From: Clostridia bacterium
GTDB taxonomy: Bacteria > Bacillota > Clostridia > TANB77 > CAG-508
Length of the DNA: 8,086 nt
Direction: 5' to 3'
NCBI GenBank assembly: GCA_900754085.1
Contig: CAAEBO010000011.1
Coordinates: 1 to 8,086, forward strand
Made by a program: the position numbers and the translations under genes. The notes under the pieces were generated by a model that saw only the letters and a list, made by a program, of their open reading frames with translations, was not told the origin of the DNA and made no database searches. Every line of letters starts with the position of its first letter. The stretch's first letter is position 1. Positions 1 to 5,837 of the stretch are shown one piece after another.

Positions 1-210
1 ATTTATTAATGATTTTAATAATAATTCTTCATTTTCTCTTAAGTAATTTACTATCATTATCCCTGAATAATACATATTATCTATTTCTAAATATTTTGGA
101 TTTTCATTGTTTATATATGCTGGGCAAATATAATTTTCTTCTTTAAATTCTTTTACTTTTGTTGACTTCGAAAATAAATTTTTTAATATATTTTTTTTAA
201 TCCCCTCCAT
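1..210 (-). CDS. VirB4-like protein, N-terminal part (runs off the left edge)
   Basis: Seventy codons are open from the ATG at 208-210 to the window edge with no stop. The peptide begins MEGIKKNILKNLFSKSTK and later reads NPKYLEIDNMYYSGIMIVNY. That second stretch resembles the N-terminal region of VirB4-type conjugation ATPases, where a 'ylridg.y...l.v..yP' pattern is common. The P-loop ATPase domain would lie outside the window, so the assignment is an inference from a short piece and from the neighbour. The ATG overlaps the end of the upstream gene by 14 bases, which suggests translational coupling. The purine run GGAGGGG lies after this ATG rather than before it, and only weak AAAAGAA precedes it. 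The true start is therefore uncertain, and an ATT or ATA codon further in cannot be excluded. It could also be an unrelated protein. Confidence 0.5.
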   Translation of the reverse strand, partial: MEGIKKNILKNLFSKSTKVKEFKEENYICPAYINNENPKYLEIDNMYYSGIMIVNYLRENEELLLKSLIN

Positions 211-748
211 TTCTTTTAAGATTATTTTTTGTATTAAGAAAAAAATGTAAAATATTTATTACTTCTTCTTTTTTGCATTCATTTACTTGATTTCCACATC
301 TAGCAAGACATTCTTTTATTTTTAAATATTTTTCATTTAACATATAAAATATATTCTCTATATTTTCATTTTCAATTTGTTCGTCTATAACAATATAATA
401 ATTTTTAGTTGAAGTTTGTTTTTCAGAATTAATTTTATTTATGAATTCAATATATTTTTTAGAAATAATAGAAATTTGTTCATTTTTTACTTGCTTTATA
501 TTTTTTGTGATTTTGGATATATCTTCTTTATTGGTATGAATTAAAATTTGTAGATTAAAATTACACGTTTTTAAAAAAACTTTATACGAATTTAAAATAG
601 CTTCCTTTTCTAAAGTTGTTTTCAGATTAAAATTTATTGGCTTTACTTTTAATATTTTAACAAAAACATTTCTATCTTTTATTTTAATAATTCCATTTTT
701 GTCTATATCTTCTATCATTAGCCAATCTTGAGTAGATTTATTTTTTAT
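197..748 (-). CDS. TraC-like N-terminal-domain protein of a conjugation/type IV secretion set
   Basis: The ATG at 716-718 gives 173 residues. The same frame stays open upstream to an ATA codon at 746-748, giving about 183 residues beginning (M)KNKSTQDWLMIEDI. I chose the ATA because GAGGTG (756-761) sits 7 bases before it, because nothing like a ribosome binding site precedes the ATG, and because STQDW followed by a 'DGIIKLKD' segment is how I recall the start of clostridial TraC-like proteins. Other recognisable stretches are VKPINFNLKTTLEKEAI, FLKTCNFNLQILI and, near the end, LARCGNQVNE. No Walker motif, signal peptide or membrane segment is visible, so it would be a soluble, ATPase-lacking companion of the VirB4-like gene that overlaps its end by 14 bases. 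A consensus promoter lies just upstream. The family link is from memory and not tested; the coding call itself is firm. Confidence 0.7.
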   Translation of the reverse strand: MKNKSTQDWLMIEDIDKNGIIKIKDRNVFVKILKVKPINFNLKTTLEKEAILNSYKVFLKTCNFNLQILIHTNKEDISKITKNIKQVKNEQISIISKKYIEFINKINSEKQTSTKNYYIVIDEQIENENIENIFYMLNEKYLKIKECLARCGNQVNECKKEEVINILHFFLNTKNNLKRNGGD

Positions 749-770
749 AAATTATCACCTCATTTTTTTT

Positions 771-799
771 ATAATACTCCCATTTATCCTATTTGTCAA
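771..799 (-). promoter_or_regulatory. Sigma-A-type promoter of the TraC-like gene
   Basis: On the minus strand TTGACA (794-799) is followed after 17 bases by TATTAT (771-776). This is a near-consensus housekeeping promoter. The predicted start near 763-764 lies only a few bases before the GAGGTG ribosome binding site, so the leader would be very short. An 11-bp palindrome, ACGAATTTCGT (799-809), touches the upstream edge of the -35 box and could be an operator. Confidence 0.75.
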
Positions 800-856
800 C
801 GAATTTCGTAACTCAAAAATCGACATTTATCGCTATTAATTATAAAATTCTCTATT

Positions 857-900
857 ATAAAAAAACAAAAGCGAACCTATAATTATAATAGGCTCACTTT
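857..900 (-). terminator. Intrinsic terminator after gyrB
   Basis: Read on the minus strand, AAAGTGAGCCTAT (888-900) pairs with ATAGGTTCGCTTT (868-880). The stem is 13 bp with two G-U wobbles around a 7-base loop (881-887). A T-rich tail with one G follows (857-867). It begins 6 bases past the gyrB stop, so the recF-remB-gyrB transcript should end here and the TraC-like genes rely on their own promoter. Confidence 0.88.
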
Positions 901-905
901 AATTT

Positions 906-2837
906 TTAGACATCTAAGTTCTTTACATATTTTGCATTTTCTTCTATAAATTGTCTTCTAGGAGCAACTTCATCTCCCATTAGTATAGTAAATATTCTAT
1001 CTGCTTTTATAGCATCTTCCATTGTAACTTTTATTAAAGTTCTTGTTTCTGGATTCATTGTTGTTTCCCATAATTGCTCTGGATTCATCTCTCCTAAACC
1101 TTTATATCTTTGGATTGATATAGCATCTCTTGAGATTCCTTTTTCTTCTAATTCTTTATATTTATCTTCTAATTCTTCGTCAGTATAACAATAAATATCT
1201 TTCATTCCTTTTTTAGATAATTTAAATAATGGTGGTTGTGCTAAATACACATTTCCATTTTCTATTAAAGGACGCATATATCTAAAGAAAAATGTTAATA
1301 GTAAGGTTCTTATGTGTGCACCATCAACATCGGCATCTGCCATTATTATTATTTTTCCATATCTAATTTTTGTTATATCAAAGTCTGCACCAATTCCAGC
1401 ACCTACTGCTAATATAACAGGTTGTAATTTATCATTATTATATATTTTGTCTGCTCTAGATTTTTCAACATTTAACATTTTTCCCCATAGTGGTAATATT
1501 GCTTGGAATTTTCTATCTCTTCCTTGTTTTGCACTTCCACCAGCAGAATCCCCTTCGACTATATATACTTCGCATAATTCTGCATTTTTTTCACTACAAT
1601 CTGCTAATTTTCCAGGTAATGTTGAAGTTTCTAAAGCACTTTTTCTCCTAACTAATTCTCTTGCTTTTCTAGCTGCTTCTCTAGCTCTTGAAGCACCTAT
1701 ACATTTCTCTAAGATAGCTTTAGATACAGAAGGATTTTCTTCTAAAAAGTTTGATAAAGCTTCATTTACCATTGATTGAACAATTCCTGTAACATTACTA
1801 TTACCTAATTTTGTTTTTGTTTGTCCTTCAAATTGAGGTTCTTTAACTTTTACTGAAATAATCGCTGTTATACCTTCTCTTATATCTTCACCTTGTAAGT
1901 TTGAATCTTTTTCTTTTAAAATATTATGTTTTCTTGCATAATCATTAAATACTTTTGTAAGAGCTCTTTTAAATCCTTCTAAATGTGTTCCACCTTCTAC
2001 TGTATTTATATTATTAACAAAAGTATAAATATTTTCTGAATATGCTGTAGTATATTGAATTGCAATCTCTACAGGTACTTCACCATCTGTTTTTTCAATA
2101 TAAATAGGTTTTTTGTGTAATTTTTCTTTGTTTTGATTTAAATATTCTGCAAATGAATTTAATCCACCTTCAAAGCAAAAATCTGCTTGTTTTACTGTTT
2201 CTTCTCTTAAGTCTTCAATTTTTATTCTTAACCCTTTTGTTAAAAATGCAATTTCTCTAAATCTTTCTTCTAAAATAGAAAAATCATAGTTTGTTGTTTC
2301 AAATATTGTACTATCTGCTAAAAATGTTACACTAGTACCTGTTTTATCTGAATCTTCTATTCTTTGTAATGGTTCTACTGTCTTACCTCTTGCAAATTTC
2401 ATTTTGTATTTACCACCATCACGACATATTTCAACCTCTGTCCATTCAGATAAAGCGTTTACAACAGAAGCACCAACCCCATGAAGTCCACCAGATACTT
2501 TATATCCACTATCTCCTCCAAATTTTCCTCCTGCATGAAGCATTGTATATACTGTTTCTGCAGTAGAAATTTTAGTTTTTGGGTGTACTTCAACTGGAAT
2601 TCCCCTTCCATCATCTTGTACAGTTATAATATTTCCTGGTTTTATTTGAACATGAATATTCTTACAATATCCTGCTAATGCTTCATCAACACAGTTATCT
2701 ACAATTTCATATACTAAATGGTGTAATCCTCTTGCAGAAACACTTCCTATATACATTCCTGGTCTTTTTCTTACAGCTTCTAACCCTTCTAGTACTTGTA
2801 TTTGTTCTGCTCCATATTCATGTTTATATTTTTCCAT
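906..2837 (-). CDS. gyrB: DNA gyrase subunit B
   Basis: This is the ATPase subunit of DNA gyrase, which with GyrA (A2B2) introduces negative supercoils in the cytoplasm. At 643 residues it has the usual length of the Gram-positive form. The GHKL ATPase domain shows EIVDN (44-48), DDGRGIP (75-81) and GGLHGVG (116-122). The transducer domain follows. The TOPRIM domain has EGDSAGGSA (428-436) and DADVDGAHIR (501-510), the glutamate and aspartates that hold Mg2+. RYKGLGEM (577-584) and the C-terminal GyrA-binding tail are intact. In PLWGKMLNVEK, Trp451 occupies the position of Lys447 of E. coli GyrB, a quinolone-resistance site; I recall Trp there in clostridial proteins, so it is probably lineage-typical. 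The ATG is preceded by AGGAGG (2846-2851) at 8 bases, and that site lies inside the end of remB. Gene gyrA, usually next, is missing: a terminator follows. Confidence 0.98.
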   Translation of the reverse strand: MEKYKHEYGAEQIQVLEGLEAVRKRPGMYIGSVSARGLHHLVYEIVDNCVDEALAGYCKNIHVQIKPGNIITVQDDGRGIPVEVHPKTKISTAETVYTMLHAGGKFGGDSGYKVSGGLHGVGASVVNALSEWTEVEICRDGGKYKMKFARGKTVEPLQRIEDSDKTGTSVTFLADSTIFETTNYDFSILEERFREIAFLTKGLRIKIEDLREETVKQADFCFEGGLNSFAEYLNQNKEKLHKKPIYIEKTDGEVPVEIAIQYTTAYSENIYTFVNNINTVEGGTHLEGFKRALTKVFNDYARKHNILKEKDSNLQGEDIREGITAIISVKVKEPQFEGQTKTKLGNSNVTGIVQSMVNEALSNFLEENPSVSKAILEKCIGASRAREAARKARELVRRKSALETSTLPGKLADCSEKNAELCEVYIVEGDSAGGSAKQGRDRKFQAILPLWGKMLNVEKSRADKIYNNDKLQPVILAVGAGIGADFDITKIRYGKIIIMADADVDGAHIRTLLLTFFFRYMRPLIENGNVYLAQPPLFKLSKKGMKDIYCYTDEELEDKYKELEEKGISRDAISIQRYKGLGEMNPEQLWETTMNPETRTLIKVTMEDAIKADRIFTILMGDEVAPRRQFIEENAKYVKNLDV

Positions 2838-3117
2838 TACACAAACCTCCTAATAATGTGCCCTTTTTATTTTCCTCTGCTCTTTTGGCTATTGACATAG
2901 TTGATACGTTTGTTTCATATCCTACTATTTTTCCGTTTTCTTTAGTCATTATTAATGTTCTTGCATCACCATTTACTTGTGAAACAAGATTATCTGTTCT
3001 TTTTAAACTTTCTATTAAATTTTTATATTCTTCAGAATCTCTCATAGATTCAACATTATATATACCAATTATATCCTTTTCTTCTAAAATTATATTATTT
3101 CCTATATGTACAAACAT
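2824..3117 (-). CDS. remB: RemB-like extracellular matrix regulator (DUF370 family)
   Basis: The 97-residue protein begins MFVHIGNNIILEEKDIIGIY, the typical start of the RemB/YaaB relatives of RemA. In B. subtilis RemA is a DNA-binding activator of biofilm and osmoprotection genes, and RemB is its paralogue encoded between recF and gyrB, the position seen here. No separate DNA-binding motif can be read from this sequence, so the role is taken from the family and the location. The protein is slightly longer than the B. subtilis one because of a glycine-rich end, GTLLGGLCNGKI, which also encodes the gyrB ribosome binding site. Its own site AGAGGT lies 8 bases before the ATG. It starts 17 bases after the recF stop and overlaps gyrB by 14 bases, so expression is probably coupled. 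Confidence 0.9.
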   Translation of the reverse strand: MFVHIGNNIILEEKDIIGIYNVESMRDSEEYKNLIESLKRTDNLVSQVNGDARTLIMTKENGKIVGYETNVSTMSIAKRAEENKKGTLLGGLCNGKI

Positions 3118-3134
3118 TTATAATACCTCTTTTG

Positions 3135-4214
3135 TTAAAATTGTTCTTCATTTTTTACTTGTCCATCTTTTACATTATATATATTATAATTAAAATTTTC
3201 AAGTATTAATTTATGAGTACCTGTTAATATTACCTGTGCATCCGTAATATTTTCCACAAATTTTTTACGTCTATTTTCATCTAATTCAGACATAAAATCA
3301 TCTAGCAATAAAATTGGATATTCTCCAACTTCATCATATATAACATATAGTTCAGATAATTTTAAAGATAATATTGCTGTTCTAAATTGTCCTTGTGATC
3401 CATATAAATTAATATTTTTTCCATTAATATACACTTCGAAGTCATCTCTATGTATTCCTGTAGAAGTATATCCTCTTTCTATATCCTTATTTAACTTTTC
3501 ATTTAATTTTTTTATATATTCTTCTTTATTTTTAAATTCACTAATATAATTTATATTTATTTGCTCTGAATTATTTGTTATATTTTTGTGGATATTTACA
3601 ATTTTTTTTAATAACTTATCCACAAATTCTTTTCTATATTCGTATATAATTTGTGCATGATTAGCCAATTTTTCATTCCAAATATCTATCATATTTTTTG
3701 GTTTATTTTCATATTTTATTTGTCTTAGATAATTATTTCTTTGCTCTAATGTCTTATTATAATCGTTTAAATTAAATAAATATCTTGGTCTTAATTGACT
3801 TATTAACATATTTAAAAATTTTCTTCTTTTTTGTGGACCATCTTTAAGAATTTCCATATCATCTGGCGAAAAAATTATGGAATTTATATTTCCTAATAAT
3901 TCACTTAATTTTTTTATTTTTACCCCATTTATTGATATATTTTTTTTATCTGAAATTATATATTCTATTTTACCTTTTCTATCACTTTTTTCATATTCTA
4001 TATTTATTTTGGCAAAATCTTCATTTATTTTTACTAATTCTTTATCTTTGTTAGTTCTAAAAGATTTTCCCATTGAACATAAAAAAATTGCTTCTAAAAT
4101 GTTTGTTTTTCCTTGTGCATTATTTCCATAAATAACATTTATTCCATTGTTAAAAATTATTTCTTGGTTAGTATAATTTCTAAAATTTTCTAGTTTTATT
4201 TTTGTTATATTCAT
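3135..4214 (-). CDS. recF: DNA replication and repair protein RecF
   Basis: RecF is a cytoplasmic SMC-like ABC ATPase that binds gapped DNA and, with RecO and RecR, loads RecA. I start it at the ATG at 4212-4214 (359 residues, MNITKIKLENFRNY). GGAG lies 6 bases before it, whereas an in-frame GTG at 4224-4226 is itself part of that ribosome binding site. Walker A is GNNAQGKT (30-37), the ABC signature region is YGSQGQFRTAILSLKL (271-286), preceded by GIHRDD (253-258), and Walker B is ILLLDDFMSELD (301-312). All catalytic elements are intact and the length is normal. It is the first gene of the recF-remB-gyrB operon, separated from dnaN by a terminator and a new promoter. Two DnaA boxes lie within the gene. 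The S4-domain gene usually found just upstream is absent. Confidence 0.97.
   Translation of the reverse strand: MNITKIKLENFRNYTNQEIIFNNGINVIYGNNAQGKTNILEAIFLCSMGKSFRTNKDKELVKINEDFAKINIEYEKSDRKGKIEYIISDKKNISINGVKIKKLSELLGNINSIIFSPDDMEILKDGPQKRRKFLNMLISQLRPRYLFNLNDYNKTLEQRNNYLRQIKYENKPKNMIDIWNEKLANHAQIIYEYRKEFVDKLLKKIVNIHKNITNNSEQININYISEFKNKEEYIKKLNEKLNKDIERGYTSTGIHRDDFEVYINGKNINLYGSQGQFRTAILSLKLSELYVIYDEVGEYPILLLDDFMSELDENRRKKFVENITDAQVILTGTHKLILENFNYNIYNVKDGQVKNEEQF
3587..3624. promoter_or_regulatory. DnaA-box pair inside recF
   Basis: TGTGGATAT (3587-3595) and a perfect TTATCCACA (3616-3624) lie 29 bp apart centre to centre and point away from each other. They are the same two sequences that occur, in convergent order, in the recF leader (4231-4262). 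Being inside a coding region they could be chance, but a perfect consensus box beside a one-mismatch box is uncommon. Confidence 0.45.
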
Positions 4215-4230
4215 AAAGTTCTCCACTTAG

Positions 4231-4262
4231 TTATCCACATTTCCGTAAGTTTCTGTGGATAT
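4231..4262. promoter_or_regulatory. Inverted DnaA-box pair in the recF leader
   Basis: A perfect TTATCCACA (4231-4239) and a one-mismatch TGTGGATAT (4254-4262) face each other, with centres 23 bp apart and TTCCGTAAG between them. They lie downstream of the predicted recF transcription start (about 4274), so bound DnaA could repress or modulate the recF-remB-gyrB operon. The RNA could also form an 8-bp stem just before the ribosome binding site. Confidence 0.7.
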
Positions 4263-4280
4263 TTTTAAAATATCTATTGC

Positions 4281-4309
4281 ATTATACACATAAATAAAAA
4301 ATAAAGCAA
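4281..4309 (-). promoter_or_regulatory. Promoter of the recF-remB-gyrB operon
   Basis: On the minus strand TTGCTT (4304-4309), 17 bases and a perfect TATAAT (4281-4286) form a good sigma-A promoter. The -35 box lies in the 3' arm of an outer stem around the dnaN terminator. Transcription would begin near 4274, leaving a leader of about 60 bases that carries two DnaA boxes. Confidence 0.7.
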
Positions 4310-4395
4310 GCTTTTATTATTCATATTTTATATAAAAAATGGGATTCTTAGTATTTGCCTAAATCCCATTTCTTATTTTATAAATAATAGCTTGC
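4306..4395 (-). terminator. Nested-hairpin terminator after dnaN
   Basis: The core is a 10-bp perfect stem, AAATGGGATT (4337-4346) against AATCCCATTT (4362-4371). On the minus strand the A-run at 4334-4339 gives a six-T tail, so this is a strong intrinsic terminator of dnaN. The inner arm can add TAG/CTA pairs. It is enclosed by a second inverted repeat: GCAAGC (4306-4311) with GCTTGC (4390-4395) and TATTAT (4315-4320) with ATAATA (4384-4389). The outer stem also ends in T-rich sequence on the minus strand. Confidence 0.85.
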
Positions 4396-4401
4396 CTCTT
4401 T

Positions 4402-5517
4402 TTAATCTTTCAATCTTATTGGTAATACCATATATACGTAGTCACCTTCATCAACAGGTCTAATAACACATGGTGAAATACTTGATCCAAAATGTACAAA
4501 TACTTCTTCATCATCTATTACTTTTAATGCATCTAAAAAATATTTTGGGTTAAATCCTGCTTCTATATTTTTTCCTTCTGTTGATACATAAATTTCTTCT
4601 TTAGCATCACCCGTTTGATTTGCACAAGATATTGTTAATTTTCCAATATCTACAGTTACTTTAACAGGATATTTCTTTTCTTTTTCCACAGAAGATGAAG
4701 ATATTAAACTAATTCTTTCAAAACAACTTTGTAAAATATTTTTATTTACTCTTATTCTAGTATCCCATTCACTAGGAATTACATTTGAATAATTTAAGAA
4801 TTCACCATCTAATACTCTTGTAACTATTTTACAATTATCCATTTCAAATAAAGCTTGATTTTTTGAAATTCCAATTTTTATTGGCTCAAAAGAATCTGAA
4901 ATTATTTTGTTTACTTCATTTAATGTTTTTCCAGGTATTACTGCACTAAAATTATTGGCTTGTACATTTAAGAAACTGCTTCTCCATGCTAGTCTAAAAC
5001 CATCAACTGCAACTACATTTAGTTTATTATTAATAACTTCAAATAAACAACCTGTAAATATTGGTCTGTTTTCTTCATTGCTAACTGCAAAAATAGTTCT
5101 TCTAATCATGTTCTTTAATACATTTTGTTCTATTTGAATAGAATTTTCTACATTTATTTTAGGTAATTCTGGAAATTCTGTCGGATCCATTGTAGCTAAT
5201 TTATATAAAGAACCTTCACATTCTATAACTAATAAATTATTTTCATCTAAATAAATTTTTATTTCTGTATCTGGTAGTTTTCTTATAATTTCACTAAACA
5301 TTATAGCATTTACTACTGTAGAACCTTGTTCTTCTACTTCACAATCCATTATATATTCAATACCTATTTCTAAATCATAAGTTGTTAATTTTATTTCATT
5401 GTCATTTGTTTGAATAAGTATTCCTTCTAGTATAGGCATTGTAGTTTTTGATGCTACTGCTTTTACTACGGAATTAATAGCTTTAAGAATTTTATCTTTA
5501 TAACAAACTATCTTCAT
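4402..5517 (-). CDS. dnaN: DNA polymerase III sliding clamp (beta subunit)
   Basis: The beta clamp is a homodimeric ring that tethers the replicative polymerase to DNA and binds many partners through its hydrophobic cleft. The 371 residues match the usual length for three clamp domains (about 1-122, 123-250 and 251-371). Family markers are TTMPILEGI (25-33), RPIFTG (151-156), AVDGFRLAW (170-178), GEFLNYSNVIP (238-248) and the C-terminal MVLPIRL (363-369), the counterpart of MPMRL in E. coli, which lines the partner-binding cleft. AAAGGAG lies 9 bases before the ATG. An A/T-only stretch and DnaA-trio-like tract lie directly upstream, so start of transcription and origin opening may interfere. 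I see no convincing promoter next to it: a TATAAT at 5547-5552 has only TTAACA at 20 bases. Read-through from dnaA is therefore likely. A strong terminator follows. Confidence 0.98.
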   Translation of the reverse strand: MKIVCYKDKILKAINSVVKAVASKTTMPILEGILIQTNDNEIKLTTYDLEIGIEYIMDCEVEEQGSTVVNAIMFSEIIRKLPDTEIKIYLDENNLLVIECEGSLYKLATMDPTEFPELPKINVENSIQIEQNVLKNMIRRTIFAVSNEENRPIFTGCLFEVINNKLNVVAVDGFRLAWRSSFLNVQANNFSAVIPGKTLNEVNKIISDSFEPIKIGISKNQALFEMDNCKIVTRVLDGEFLNYSNVIPSEWDTRIRVNKNILQSCFERISLISSSSVEKEKKYPVKVTVDIGKLTISCANQTGDAKEEIYVSTEGKNIEAGFNPKYFLDALKVIDDEEVFVHFGSSISPCVIRPVDEGDYVYMVLPIRLKD

Positions 5518-5530
5518 TTTTCTCTCTCCT

Positions 5531-5568
5531 TTATTAATAAATAATAATTATAGAAGTAATAGTATTAG
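5531..5568. other. Candidate origin unwinding site: A/T tract plus DnaA-trio element
   Basis: Positions 5531-5550 contain only A and T. Next to them, 5551-5568 reads TAG AAG TAA TAG TAT TAG. Read 3' to 5' this is GAT, TAT, GAT, AAT, GAA, GAT, so five of six triplets fit the DnaA-trio pattern [G/A]A[T/A] described for the Bacillus subtilis basal unwinding system. On the dnaA-sense strand the order is dnaA, DnaA boxes, short GC-rich patch (CCCC near 5583-5586), trios, A/T tract, dnaN, as in B. subtilis. No experiment supports it here, but position, order and triplet pattern agree. Confidence 0.78.
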
Positions 5569-5581
5569 GTGTTGTTAATTA

Positions 5582-5737
5582 TGGGGAAAAGTCTTGTAAG
5601 TCCCTATTTCCGTAAAAAAACTATGTTTATATTTTCGTGGAAAAGTTGTAATTTAATCCACATGCTTTTGAAAAAAATGTGGATTAATGAAATATTAACA
5701 GTTTATATACACATTATTAACAACTGCTTGTGTATAT
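5582..5737. promoter_or_regulatory. DnaA-box half of oriC between dnaA and dnaN
   Basis: Two inverted pairs are clear. TAATCCACA (5654-5662) with TGTGGATTA (5679-5687) lies within a perfect 11-bp inverted repeat (5653-5663, 5678-5688). ATATACACA (5705-5713) with TGTGTATAT (5729-5737) is a perfect 9-bp inverted repeat. Box centres are 25 and 24 bp apart. Weaker box-like sites, CGTGGAAAA (5636-5644) and TGGGGAAAA (5582-5590), lie between them and the unwinding tract. None is a perfect TTATCCACA, so these would be moderate or low-affinity sites, unlike those upstream of dnaA. The 320-bp gap has no convincing gene. Confidence 0.75.
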
Positions 5738-5754
5738 CTAACGTATTACTTCCG

Positions 5755-5811
5755 TAGGTTTGGAAACAAAACTTTTTTCAAAAGTTTGTTTTGGCGAACC
5801 TAAGTTTTTTA
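5755..5811 (+). terminator. Long imperfect hairpin with a plus-strand T-tail after dnaA
   Basis: TAGGTTTG (5755-5762) pairs with CGAACCTA (5795-5802), and inside it AAACTTTT (5769-5776) pairs with AAAAGTTT (5780-5787) around a TTC loop, with a short AAA/TTT step between. The run of six T (5805-5810) follows on the plus strand only. It thus looks like a terminator for transcription running toward dnaA, that is, antisense to it. On the minus strand it would be a weak structure between dnaA and dnaN. It may belong to a dispersed repeat family. Confidence 0.55.
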
Positions 5812-5837
5812 AAATCTAATTTTTTATTGATATAATC

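Noticed and set aside
1312..1779. Plus-strand open frame of 155 codons opposite gyrB
   Set aside because: It mirrors the highly conserved TOPRIM coding region of gyrB, has a Ser/Ala/Phe-rich composition typical of antisense frames, and no ribosome binding site.
2678..3193. Plus-strand open frame of 171 codons opposite gyrB, remB and the end of recF
   Set aside because: It spans three real genes on the other strand; its hydrophobic look comes from the antisense of Lys/Glu-rich codons.
4682..4690. TTTTCCACA sites inside dnaN and at 3250-3258 in recF as further DnaA boxes
   Set aside because: Single one-mismatch sites within coding sequence, unpaired, at a frequency that chance could give in an AT-rich genome.
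5569..5757. Plus-strand open frame of 62 codons in the dnaA-dnaN gap, ending at the hairpin with a plus-strand T-tail
   Set aside because: It runs through the DnaA-trio tract and both inverted box pairs, its sequence matches no family I know and looks like translated regulatory DNA. The AGGTG before the ATG at 5581 and the terminator after it are the only support.
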